A stretch of 64,000 nt of DNA from Rhodococcoides fascians A44A. GTDB lineage: Bacteria > Actinomycetota > Actinomycetes > Mycobacteriales > Mycobacteriaceae. Where the stretch lies: positions 248,001-312,000 of the forward strand of contig NZ_JMEX01000007.1 in NCBI RefSeq assembly GCF_000760735.1, in the 5' to 3' direction. The position numbers and the translations under genes are program-made. Positions within the stretch are counted from its first letter, which is position 1, and each line of letters begins with the position of its first letter. This document shows, piece by piece, positions 7,520-14,854 of the stretch. The notes beneath the pieces are model-generated. The model saw nothing but the letters and a program-made list of their open reading frames with translations, was not told where the DNA came from and did no database searches.

Positions 7520-8041
7520 GTGCGTACACGGATAGCGGCATCGATGGCTTTGTTGGGTCTGCTTGCCGGATGCGGTGAGGGTGTCGAGGGCAGCCCTGTC
7601 GCTGCTGAGCGCTGGGATCCGTGCAGCATCACGCCAGAAGCAATCGCCGCAACGGGCTTGGATCCGGAATATCGCGTCGAGGGGTGGGCAAAGGGCATCG
7701 AAGTCCCGGACTGGGATAGGTGCGAGTTCATGCCTCGGGGTGGTCTTGATGCCGCGTACGCGTTGACCGTGATGTCGTCAGTTGACCACACGGTGGATGA
7801 AGCCCGCACGAAGCCTGCTAACAGCGAAGGTCGGGATCTTGAATTAGCCGGACGTGACGCGTACCTGTATGTAACCGAGTTCGGAGCGGCTATTCGGGAT
7901 TGCAACATTGTCGTTGATACATCGCCGGGTGTCGTGTTGTTCACCACCCTGTATGAGAAGGCCGACGGTGTCGATGCGTGCGAGATCGTCCTTACCCACG
8001 CGCGTGACCTGGAGGCGGCTATTCCCGCCGCACATCGTTAG
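7520..8041 (+). CDS. DUF3558 family lipoprotein (copy 2)
   Basis: 173 residues, GTG start after the same GAGGGGGTCGG leader as copy 1. Lipobox LLAGC (Cys18), core RWDPCSITPEAIAATGL, then KGIEVPDWDRC; the four non-lipid cysteines are kept. Same length as copies 1 and 3. The stop is followed after 9 bp by the WXG100-like partner. The whole unit (riboswitch fragment, promoter, two genes, about 25 bp of 3' flank) is a duplicate of the 3.7-5.3 kb unit, bracketed by inverted repeats at 7261 and 8486. Confidence 0.85.
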   Translation: MRTRIAASMALLGLLAGCGEGVEGSPVAAERWDPCSITPEAIAATGLDPEYRVEGWAKGIEVPDWDRCEFMPRGGLDAAYALTVMSSVDHTVDEARTKPANSEGRDLELAGRDAYLYVTEFGAAIRDCNIVVDTSPGVVLFTTLYEKADGVDACEIVLTHARDLEAAIPAAHR

Positions 8042-8050
8042 GAGACTTGT

Positions 8051-8431
8051 ATGGCAGACCCGAGCGGACCGGCGACTTACTGGCAGGCACTCGCGGTGGC
8101 GGCTGAGGTGGGCGATCTGTACTTGAATTCCGAAGCTGCTGAAGCGTGCTCCCGCGCGTGTGATGAATACGTTCACAAGCTTCAGCAGCATCAGCGGCAG
8201 GCGCGCAGCTTGGTCAGTATCAGCGGCTGGGGTGACTTCGACATGGGCCTTCAACTGCAGGACATCTTCGCCAAAAAGGCTGTAGGCGGCGAGAACAACA
8301 TGGTCGACGTGTTGCAGAGTCATATCGACGTCGTCGAGGAGATGAAGGTTGTATTCAACAAGTTCTTCACTTCGACAAATGACGTGGACGAGGCAAACGC
8401 CGGCGGCATTCAAGCCGAGGGTCCTAGGTAG
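8051..8431 (+). CDS. WXG100-like small helical protein (copy 2)
   Basis: 126 residues, ATG after AGGAGACTT. Same layout as copy 1: TYW near residue 10, YLNSE at 24-28 (YxxxE), Cys33 and Cys37, GWGDF at 59-63 and a long C-terminal helix. The last 48 residues differ from copy 1 at only two positions, whereas the first 78 differ at roughly 32, and near-identity continues past the stop codon at DNA level. This is a sharp breakpoint expected from gene conversion. Probably exported or partnered with the DUF3558 lipoprotein; inference only. Confidence 0.7.
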   Translation: MADPSGPATYWQALAVAAEVGDLYLNSEAAEACSRACDEYVHKLQQHQRQARSLVSISGWGDFDMGLQLQDIFAKKAVGGENNMVDVLQSHIDVVEEMKVVFNKFFTSTNDVDEANAGGIQAEGPR

Positions 8432-8485
8432 CGGCAGACGGCACGGAAACGCGGCGGTGATCGTGCCTACGTCTGCTGGTCTCAG

Positions 8486-8554
8486 TTCTCGCACATCTTT
8501 CAGCTCCGCGCACAGGATGCAACGTGTGCGAGAACCTACAACGTGTGCGAGAGA
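8486..8554. repeat. Compound inverted repeat, copy B
   Basis: TTCTCGCACA at 8486-8495, GCGCACAGGATGCAACGTGTG in the centre, and CAACGTGTGCGAGAGA at the end reproduce copy A (7261-7328) with few changes and the same orientation. The remaining 8432-8731 gap shows a short 3' flank shared with copy 1 (ending near 8456) and nothing else recognisable. Confidence 0.75.
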
Positions 8555-8731
8555 CGGTCTGCCCTACGTCTGTTCAATCGGGGGTTGGCAGCAGCACTGA
8601 ATGGCGTCCGCGACCGATCACCGGTGCCCTTGTCGCGGGGTTTCACCCCAGATCGACAACGACCGCCCGGTCCTGTCACGAGCGAAAGCGATTGTGCGGC
8701 AGCGTGGCATGTGAGCCGGTAGATTCACCGA

Positions 8732-9289
8732 ATGCGACCTCTGCGGTACTCCATCAATGTCTCGCTCGACGGATGCGTCGACCACAACTTCGCACGCCCG
8801 TCCGAGGATCTGCACCTGCACGCGGCGCAGAGCATCGCTCGTGCTGATGCATTGCTGTTCGGGAGGACGACGTACGAAATGATGGAATCGGCGTGGAGAC
8901 GACCCTCACCCGACATGCCGGAGTGGACAGCGCCGTTTGCGCAGAGCATCAGCGAAAGCAGAAAGTACGTCGTCACGAGCACGCTGGCATCGGTGGACTG
9001 GAACGCTGAGATAGTCGACGGTGACATCGAGGAAACCGTCCGGCGACTCAAGAACGAGCCGGGTAACGGCATCTTCACCGGCGGGGTGCAACTGCCACTC
9101 GCACTCGCCGACATGGGACTGATCGACGAATACGAGTTCGTCGTTCACCCTGTTGTGGTCGGTCGAGGGCCGACCCTGTTCGCCGGGCTGGCGGAGCGCG
9201 TCGAACTCGAGCTCGTCGGGCGGGAGGAGTTCAGTCACGGCGTCGTCGCGTCGCGGTATGTCCTGGCCGATCAGTCTCTGTCGAGGTAG
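8732..9289 (+). CDS. Dihydrofolate reductase family protein (RibD C-terminal-like)
   Basis: 185 residues. Recognised by the family start YSINVSLDGCVDHN, the LLFGRTTYEMM segment after a short helix, and the GIFTGGVQLPLALADMGLIDEYEFVVHPVVVGRG block. These proteins have the DHFR/RibD NADPH-binding fold but are usually not true folate enzymes; the substrate is unknown. A second member is at 45176. The 3' end overlaps the convergent small gene at 9271 by 19 bp. Confidence 0.85.
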   Translation: MRPLRYSINVSLDGCVDHNFARPSEDLHLHAAQSIARADALLFGRTTYEMMESAWRRPSPDMPEWTAPFAQSISESRKYVVTSTLASVDWNAEIVDGDIEETVRRLKNEPGNGIFTGGVQLPLALADMGLIDEYEFVVHPVVVGRGPTLFAGLAERVELELVGREEFSHGVVASRYVLADQSLSR

Positions 9290-9570
9290 AACTCCGCAAT
9301 TTCGGTTGCCACCGCCGCGGCTGCGCGAGCGAGGTCGGAATCGACACTCACGGCAGTCGAGTCACTCAGTGCGTCGGCGAGCGTGGCTCCGCGCAGGTCA
9401 CGCGACTGCACTAGCTCCCACGCATACTCCATCACCCGAACCGACGTCGCGAAGTCCAGACCCGGCACGTTCGATCGAAGGGCGGTGGCGGCCCAGTCCG
9501 CGTCGAACGTCCCGCGGGGTGGCCCGAACACTCGCTCGCCGGACGAGTAACTCTGAGGTTCCATACCCAC
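9271..9570 (-). CDS. Small uncharacterised acidic protein
   Basis: 99 residues from a GTG at 9570, or 97 from an ATG at 9564 that has GGTGGG in front. Not recognised. Predicted mostly helical: residues 20-60 and 70-97 are amphipathic, with a conserved-looking VRVMEYAWELVQSRDL stretch. No signal peptide or membrane segment. Divergent from the ECF promoter at 9592 and convergent with the DHFR-like gene. Codon composition is consistent with coding, but length and lack of a family keep confidence moderate. Confidence 0.55.
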   Translation of the reverse strand: MGMEPQSYSSGERVFGPPRGTFDADWAATALRSNVPGLDFATSVRVMEYAWELVQSRDLRGATLADALSDSTAVSVDSDLARAAAAVATEIAEFYLDRD

Positions 9571-9591
9571 CGATGGTATCCGTCGGACAGT

Positions 9592-9618
9592 GGAACCGAT
9601 TCACAACTCGTTGCGTCT
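9592..9618 (+). promoter_or_regulatory. ECF sigma promoter, GGAAC-N17-CGTCT (copy 3)
   Basis: GGAAC 9592-9596 and CGTCT 9614-9618, 17-bp spacer, 46 bp before the first gene of the effector-like operon. Spacer sequence differs from the other copies while both boxes are kept, so the boxes are under selection rather than copied passively. Confidence 0.75.
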
Positions 9619-9664
9619 GAATCTGTAGGACCGGTTTTCACACCGGAGCAGGGGAGGACGTTTC

Positions 9665-9940
9665 GTGAAAATTCCGTCAGATTATCCACCGGTGTTGTAT
9701 GTGCCGTGCGCAGAACAAGTTTCGGACCCGTCGGATGCACGTGTGTTGATCAATGACACGCGCGACGGCAGGTCTGCGCTTCTGGTCTACTCGGCACTCG
9801 ATCGTTTGCACACGTGCATGGGCAGGGACCAGCCGTGGATCGTGGTTCCGATCACCTTTCTGCCTGCGATCGAAGAGGTCGCCCACTTCGATCTGGTGCT
9901 GCTCGACGTCGTCGTGCCGGATAAGGCGCGTGCATCATGA
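9665..9940 (+). CDS. SAV_915-type small protein (SseB-like N-terminal fold)
   Basis: 91 residues after GGGGAGGACGTTTC and a GTG-ATG context. The central part, ALLVYSALDRLHTCMGRDQPWIVVP, matches the short SAV_915/SseB-like proteins of actinobacteria, which are frequent as first gene of WXG/ESX-associated operons. Exact role is unknown; a chaperone or adaptor for the exported products is one inference. The stop overlaps the next start by 4 bp. Confidence 0.65.
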   Translation: MKIPSDYPPVLYVPCAEQVSDPSDARVLINDTRDGRSALLVYSALDRLHTCMGRDQPWIVVPITFLPAIEEVAHFDLVLLDVVVPDKARAS

Positions 9941-10221
9941 GCATCGTCGTCGATCACGAGGAAATTCGTCTGCAGGCGGGGTACGTGCGGGACGCTGCGA
10001 CGAGAGTCGACGAGGTCGCACCGTCGATTCCCGGTGCCGTCGACGGCGGTGTGGGCACCGCTGCGATACTCGGTATTCTGAGCAACTTCGTTGCCTCCGC
10101 CGGTGAGCTGGTCTCGGGACTAGCAGGCCTGAACGTGACTCTGAACGAGTGCGCCACCAGGTACGCCGAGCAGGACATCGTCGCAGCCGACGAAATCAAC
10201 GTCGCGGCATGGGCGGAATAG
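9937..10221 (+). CDS. EspC/WXG100-like small helical protein
   Basis: 94 residues, two helices around a Gly-rich turn (PGAVDGGVGTAAIL). Near the C-terminus YAEQD fits the YxxxD/E type VII export signal. Shape and signal match EspC/ESX-type secreted proteins, which often form a heterodimer with the N-terminal helical domain of the effector encoded next. ATG overlaps the previous stop and the next gene begins 3 bp later, so the three genes are tightly coupled. Confidence 0.7.
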   Translation: MSIVVDHEEIRLQAGYVRDAATRVDEVAPSIPGAVDGGVGTAAILGILSNFVASAGELVSGLAGLNVTLNECATRYAEQDIVAADEINVAAWAE

Positions 10222-10224
10222 AAC

Positions 10225-11292
10225 ATGAGCATAGACACCCACATCGACGGTGACCCGGAATCGGTTCGGCAGGTTGCTCGCTGGCTGCGTGAACAGCTAG
10301 CGCCCGTCCTGGACGATGCGGCAGACAAGGTGTTCGCCGCGCGCAACCGAATCGACGGCGCCTGGGACGGCCCTGCCTCCGACGCGGCGATGCCAAAGCT
10401 GACTCGAGCCGCCGAAGGCGCGGAGAAGATCGCTGTGGCGGCTCGTGATCACGCCCGGCAGATCGACAATTTCGCGGCCGGCTTGCAGAAAGCGCAGTCC
10501 ATGATGGCGGATGCGCGCCGTGATGCCGCAGCAGCCGGCCTGACGATCAGCAGCGACGCGATCGACGATCCGCTGTCGGGGGACCTGTCTGCTGCGTACG
10601 GTCAGGCGACCAGAGCGGCCGAGGAGTCTCGCTCGGTCGAGCGTGAAGCAGCAGAAGCGCTCGTTGGAGTCTGGACCAACCCCTACGTCGATTGGTTCTT
10701 TCTGGCAACCGAAGTGGTCGACGCGGCCGCAATGGCCGTAGTCGAGGGCCAGACGTGGGCGTTGAACGGTAAGTCGGCCTGGCTGACGGCGGAATCACGG
10801 CGCTACATCGATCTCGCTTTGAACGCCCAGGATGGTACGCCGGCTTCGGTGATCTATCGGGACGTGGATTATGCGAACACTACTGCAGCCAGAGCGGTCG
10901 ATGCTGCCGAAGCTGCAGAGGACCTGGGGACGAAGGCCGGCCGCGTATCGTCCCGTTTGGGAAGTGGGCTGGCTGTCGCTGGAGTTGCGTGGGACATCTA
11001 CAACGGCAAACCCGCCGACCAGGCCATCGTGTCCGCCGGCGCGAGCTTCGGCGCATCGGTTGCGGCAGGCGCGGCTATCGGAACTCTCATTCCAGCGCCG
11101 GTGATCGGCACGCTCGCAGGTGCAGCTGTCGGAGCCGTTGCCGGGATCTACACCTCCGGTGCAGTGGATACCCTGTACGCCGAGGGGTTCGGTAGCGCAG
11201 GCGACGCCGTCGTCGACGGATGGGATGCGCTGTACGACACCGGCGCGTCCATCGGCGAACTCGCAACAGGAGCGTGGGATGTCTTCTTCTGA
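10225..11292 (+). CDS. Large WXG-domain protein with glycine-zipper C-terminus, putative type VII effector
   Basis: 355 residues. Residues 1-110 form a WXG-like helical hairpin with W47-D-G at the turn (GAWDGPASDA). The middle is helical and Ala-rich; residues 245-320 hold repeated small-residue hydrophobic segments (ASFGASVAAGAAIGTL, IGTLAGAAVGAVAGIY) like glycine-zipper membrane-inserting domains. No nuclease or other enzymatic motif is visible. In T7SS effectors the N-terminal helical domain is for export and the C-terminus is the active part, so membrane insertion is a reasonable guess. The 3' end overlaps the following membrane-protein gene by 14 bp. Confidence 0.65.
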   Translation: MSIDTHIDGDPESVRQVARWLREQLAPVLDDAADKVFAARNRIDGAWDGPASDAAMPKLTRAAEGAEKIAVAARDHARQIDNFAAGLQKAQSMMADARRDAAAAGLTISSDAIDDPLSGDLSAAYGQATRAAEESRSVEREAAEALVGVWTNPYVDWFFLATEVVDAAAMAVVEGQTWALNGKSAWLTAESRRYIDLALNAQDGTPASVIYRDVDYANTTAARAVDAAEAAEDLGTKAGRVSSRLGSGLAVAGVAWDIYNGKPADQAIVSAGASFGASVAAGAAIGTLIPAPVIGTLAGAAVGAVAGIYTSGAVDTLYAEGFGSAGDAVVDGWDALYDTGASIGELATGAWDVFF

Positions 11293-12100
11293 TTTCCAGA
11301 CCGAGTCGATTCTGGGGATGAAGCCCAAGTCGAGGCTAATCGCGCAAAGCGCTTGCGGTGCCGTGTTCGCAGTCTTGATGATCTACACGGCTGCCCAGGA
11401 TATTCCGGACGGACGGCTGCGTGAGGGCGGCATGGCGTTGTCCTTCGGGTTCTTCGCAGTAATGATTACAACCTTTCCGTGGTTCAACGAGCCGTCGACC
11501 AAGTCCGGTACCGCAGTGTTGGCGAGGGTCAAGAACTCCACTGTCCGGTACGAGCTGCGCGGTTGGCTCTGCTTGAACATTCTTTTCGGATCAATGGTCA
11601 TTGCCATGAGTTTTTGGATTTGGTTTCTCGCCCCTCCACTACTGACGTTCTACTTCTCGGTCGCATTCCGCTCGGTGCGAAATGGTTGGGTCGAGCTCGA
11701 CGAGAAAGGGATTCGTCACAGGGGGTGGTCGTTCGAGTCCGAACTGAAGTGGGACTCGGTCTGGACTACGCAGATGCCGGTGCGCGTCTTCCGCAACGCC
11801 TTCATGCGCCTGTTCCCCCGGTGCGCCGTGGTGTACCGTGTCGTGTCGATATTGCCCAAGATCGACCGTAACCGACGCAGAGACTTTCGTTCCTGCGACC
11901 TCGACGGTTCACGGATCACTGCGTGGATATGGCGTATCGAAAAGAGGTCGAAGCTGTCGATCGATCTCGACACCCGTCGATTCGACGTTCATCCAGAGGT
12001 GTTGCAGGCCTGGATAATGTTCTATGTGCACAACCCCAAGATGCGGTTCGAGCTAGGGACCGATGCTGCGGCGCAGCGACTGGCGTCCATAACGCCGTGA
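11279..12100 (+). CDS. Uncharacterised membrane protein, candidate immunity protein
   Basis: 273 residues from the ATG at 11279, inside the end of the preceding gene. Two hydrophobic hairpins (about residues 22-65 and 95-130) are followed by a long basic cytosolic region with beta-rich segments such as GWVELDEKGIRHRGWSF, resembling PH-like domains. It is not a known enzyme. Its overlap with the glycine-zipper effector gene and its membrane location suit an immunity protein, but a transport or anchoring role is equally possible. Confidence 0.6.
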   Translation: MSSSDFQTESILGMKPKSRLIAQSACGAVFAVLMIYTAAQDIPDGRLREGGMALSFGFFAVMITTFPWFNEPSTKSGTAVLARVKNSTVRYELRGWLCLNILFGSMVIAMSFWIWFLAPPLLTFYFSVAFRSVRNGWVELDEKGIRHRGWSFESELKWDSVWTTQMPVRVFRNAFMRLFPRCAVVYRVVSILPKIDRNRRRDFRSCDLDGSRITAWIWRIEKRSKLSIDLDTRRFDVHPEVLQAWIMFYVHNPKMRFELGTDAAAQRLASITP

Positions 12101-12161
12101 ACAGTGGGCGGAGCACGCCACGAGCGCGACGAGTGTCCGAGTCCTGAGGTACCTTGCGACG

Positions 12162-12923
12162 ATGAGGTGGAACCCGTTCGATAGACGGTCGGCAGACATT
12201 CGCGCCATCGACGACACCTTGGTCGGTCTCGACGCCACGGCTGCCGCGAAACAACCTGACCTTGTGCGCGAGGCAGTGAAGGCATGGCGTGGATCGGCGG
12301 TAGCGGATCCAAGTTCCCCGCGACGGGAGAAAGTTCGCCAGATCGTCGATCGGGGTCGCGGTGTCGATCACCTCGGGGCCGAGCACGCCGAGTTGCTTGC
12401 TCTCCGGTCGGCCACCCGCGGCAAGGTAGTCCACGCGGTGGTCGTACTCGCAGCCGAGATTTCGTCGTTGAGCGCGTGGACGTCGCTGGACACCGCCCAC
12501 CGCATCGTCCGCATCGACTTGGTCTCGGAGGTGACTTCTGTCGTTTGGAGCGCAGGCAAGCTCGAAGCCGCATTCGTGCGGCTCGGCCCCAAACCGACGA
12601 ACCACCTTGCCGACGACGCCGAAGTGCAGAAGATCTACCAAGAGCGCATCGACGCTTTGGCGGATCGTCAGCGAACACTGATCGCCCGACTCACGGCGTT
12701 ACGGTCCTACCTCGACGGGCTCGTCGAAATCGACCGAGAACTTCAGAAAGTCCGCTGGATCGAGAACCACGGCACCCCCGACGACAGCGAATACGAAACC
12801 CGCGAAGGCGACGAACTGGGCTCGCTACACCTCAACGCCGCCCGGGACATGTTCGACGAGACCACCGACCGCATCGGCGCCCAACTCCGCGACGCCGTCG
12901 AGCAATTGGATCGCCGCGTCTGA
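12162..12923 (+). CDS. Uncharacterised helical protein
   Basis: 253 residues, soluble and strongly charged. Mostly helical, with heptad-like stretches around residues 140-190 (EVQKIYQERIDALADRQRTL) and 225-253. No known motif. It begins 61 bp after the candidate immunity gene in the same direction and may be the last gene of that operon, since no terminator is visible between them. Function unknown. Confidence 0.65.
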   Translation: MRWNPFDRRSADIRAIDDTLVGLDATAAAKQPDLVREAVKAWRGSAVADPSSPRREKVRQIVDRGRGVDHLGAEHAELLALRSATRGKVVHAVVVLAAEISSLSAWTSLDTAHRIVRIDLVSEVTSVVWSAGKLEAAFVRLGPKPTNHLADDAEVQKIYQERIDALADRQRTLIARLTALRSYLDGLVEIDRELQKVRWIENHGTPDDSEYETREGDELGSLHLNAARDMFDETTDRIGAQLRDAVEQLDRRV

Positions 12924-12940
12924 GCACTCGAATCAGACAG

Positions 12941-12957
12941 GTACGAACGGTTCGTAC
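12941..12957. repeat. Perfect short palindrome GTACGAAC-G-GTTCGTAC
   Basis: 8-bp arms around one base, 18 bp after the gene ending at 12923. The one-base centre makes a hairpin unlikely; it looks like a dimeric repressor operator, stranded next to a decayed DUF3558 gene. Confidence 0.5.
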
Positions 12958-13000
12958 TCACGAGACCGAATCCAGAGGAGAACGCCACTGCCGTCGACGG

Positions 13001-13200
13001 TGGAACCAGTGCAGCATCACCCCCGGGTAGTCCGGATCCGCAGGCCTGGGACCCGACCACTGCGACGCCGGCTGGAATCGAGGCATCGAAGTGTAGGACT
13101 GGGTTGTCTGCTCGTTCAAGCCGAAGGGCCTCGACGTGGATAACTGCTTCGTTGTTGAGTCGTCGTACTCGAACCCTCGGAAACGGTCAAGATTCAGTTC
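13001..13200 (+). pseudogene. Decayed DUF3558 lipoprotein gene
   Basis: Read from 13001 in one frame, the DNA encodes W-N-Q-CSITP, then a collinear GL-PD, then GWNRGIEV, DW, CSFKPKG and FVVESS, matching the intact gene at 13932 residue for residue in spacing (W to GW is 24 residues in both). In-frame TAG codons at 13028 and 13094 interrupt it, the lipobox and promoter are gone, and similarity fades by about 13200. No WXG-like partner remains; the convergent HIT gene follows. Confidence 0.8.
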
Positions 13201-13259
13201 GCCCATCGAGAAGACGGAACGTGTACTGCCGCGACCCACAGGAGCCCGACCACCGTCGA

Positions 13260-13736
13260 TCAGGACAACGAAAACTTCGCGCGTAGGCGCTCTGCATACG
13301 GCGCTCTCCTCTCGGACGGAACATGAACAGCGTCGTCATGACGGGTGTACAGGTGATCGTCGGTGTAGCGCGGGAAAATATGAATGTGGTGGTGCCACAG
13401 GTCCTGATTTCCGGCCGGCTCGTTGTGTTGTCTTGTCGAAACGCCGTCACATTCGTATGTTTCACGCATGACGATTGCGGCAGTCTGTACAAGATCGAAG
13501 AGCGCGTGCCCCACCGCCCGTGGCAACGTGTAGAGGTTTTCGAAGTGCTCGACCGGTAAGACAAGAAGATGACCAGGGTTGTGCGGCCACCACTTTGGCG
13601 AGATCCGCGCGAGTGCAAACTCGGTTCGTACAACAAGATCGGTTTTCGCATTGAGTTCGTCGAACTCGCCTCGGATGTACCGGCAGAACGGGCAGTTGTA
13701 GCGCGCAGGTTCATGCGTCACTGTCTCGACCTTCAT
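13260..13736 (-). CDS. HIT family protein
   Basis: 158 residues. Contains a CPFC near the start (zinc pair with later His residues), the GHLLVLPVEHFENLYTLP block of HIT proteins, and the histidine triad as DLWHHHIHIFPRY (His-x-His-x-His). HIT proteins hydrolyse nucleoside phosphoramidates or dinucleotide polyphosphates in the cytosol; the physiological substrate cannot be predicted. It lies between the pseudogene and the third DUF3558 unit, opposite in strand and unrelated to them. Confidence 0.9.
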   Translation of the reverse strand: MKVETVTHEPARYNCPFCRYIRGEFDELNAKTDLVVRTEFALARISPKWWPHNPGHLLVLPVEHFENLYTLPRAVGHALFDLVQTAAIVMRETYECDGVSTRQHNEPAGNQDLWHHHIHIFPRYTDDHLYTRHDDAVHVPSERRAPYAERLRAKFSLS

Positions 13737-13870
13737 TTCCCCAGTCTGTCATCGAATTATGGGTTTCCCTTTGGGAGAGGCGGGTGGGTCAAGTGCGGTG
13801 CACTGTGCTGGGCGGGTGGGACACGGTTGATTGGTTTGCTGTCAGGGTTAGTTGGAGCGGTCGGATGAGT

Positions 13871-13897
13871 GGAACCGATCAAGGAAGCAGTGCGTCT
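13871..13897 (+). promoter_or_regulatory. ECF sigma promoter, GGAAC-N17-CGTCT (copy 4)
   Basis: GGAAC 13871-13875 and CGTCT(AA) 13893-13897, 17-bp spacer, 34 bp before the GTG of the third DUF3558 gene. Spacer is not conserved with copies 1 and 2. Confidence 0.75.
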
Positions 13898-13931
13898 AAT
13901 CTGGTAGCCGTACTCGACGGAGGGGGACCGT

Positions 13932-14453
13932 GTGCGCAGATGGATTGTGGCCGTGATTGCGGCGGCTGCCCTGCTTGGGGGGTGTGCGAGGGAGGTATCG
14001 CCGCAGGCGACGGCCGAGCCGACCCGATGGGATCCGTGCAGTATCACCCCCGAACAGATCGGGACAACCGGCTTGGATCCGGACTACCGTGAGGTCGGCT
14101 GGGGCCGAGGGATCGAAGTGCCGGACTGGGACATCTGCTCGTTCAGGCCGAAGGGGCACAACGTGCCTTACTACTTCGTAGTAAAGTCGTCGTCCAACCG
14201 CACGGTCGGGGAGGCGCGAGAGGATTCGTCCAACTTTGCAGGGCGCGATTTCGAACTCGATGGACGCGATGCGTTTCAGTACCAAACAAAGGCATCCAAT
14301 GCCGTGGACTCCTGCAGCGTCGCGGTGGAAGCCGCGCCTGGCGTGGTCGTACTCTCGGTCAACGCCTTTACGGCAGACGGAGGCGTCGACCCTTGTTCTG
14401 TATTACTCGATCACGTCGATGATTTGAAATCGGCACTGCCGCGGGATAAGTAG
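13932..14453 (+). CDS. DUF3558 family lipoprotein (copy 3)
   Basis: 173 residues, GTG start after GGAGGGGGACC. Lipobox LLGGC (Cys18), core RWDPCSITPEQIGTTGL, GRGIEVPDWDICSF and the same four extra cysteines as copies 1 and 2. More diverged than copies 1 and 2 are from each other in the middle region (FVVKSSSNRTVGEARED). It is the closest relative of the pseudogene at 13001. Followed after 9 bp by its WXG100-like partner. Confidence 0.85.
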   Translation: MRRWIVAVIAAAALLGGCAREVSPQATAEPTRWDPCSITPEQIGTTGLDPDYREVGWGRGIEVPDWDICSFRPKGHNVPYYFVVKSSSNRTVGEAREDSSNFAGRDFELDGRDAFQYQTKASNAVDSCSVAVEAAPGVVVLSVNAFTADGGVDPCSVLLDHVDDLKSALPRDK

Positions 14454-14462
14454 GAGAAGCAC

Positions 14463-14837
14463 ATGAGTGTTGACGGTCAACCCCTCACGTATTGGCAATC
14501 GCTGGCCGTGGCGGCCGACAACGGCGACCTGTACCTCAACGCCGAGGCGGCCCGGGCGTGCAGCGAGTCATGCGACGCCTACATCGACCGACTCAGGGGG
14601 CACCAATCGAAAGCCACCGAGCTTTCATATGTCACCGGCTGGGGTGATTTCGATATGGGCAAACAGATCGCGCAGGTGTTTTCGCAGAAGGCTGTTGGAG
14701 GGGAGAACAACATGGTCGATGTTCTCGAGGGCCATATCGAGGTTGTCCGCCAGATGCAGGCGGTGTTCAAGAAGTTCTTCACCGACACGGTTGCTCGGGA
14801 AGAGGAGACCGCGTCGAGTTTCGAGGGGCCCAGGTAG
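14463..14837 (+). CDS. WXG100-like small helical protein (copy 3)
   Basis: 124 residues, ATG after GGAGAAGCAC. TYW at 9-11, YLNAE at 24-28, Cys33/Cys37 and GWGDF at 59-63 align without gaps to the other two copies; the C-terminal tail (TVAREEETASSFEGPR) is different but keeps the final EGPR. The three invariant blocks across diverged copies mark the functional parts. The 105-bp tandem repeats begin about 18 bp after the stop. Confidence 0.7.
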   Translation: MSVDGQPLTYWQSLAVAADNGDLYLNAEAARACSESCDAYIDRLRGHQSKATELSYVTGWGDFDMGKQIAQVFSQKAVGGENNMVDVLEGHIEVVRQMQAVFKKFFTDTVAREEETASSFEGPR

Positions 14838-14854
14838 CGGCGGAGCCTCGAAAC

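Noticed and set aside
13136..13471. 111-aa frame after the second stop of the decayed gene
   Set aside because: Starts inside the pseudogene and runs antisense into the HIT gene; no start signals.
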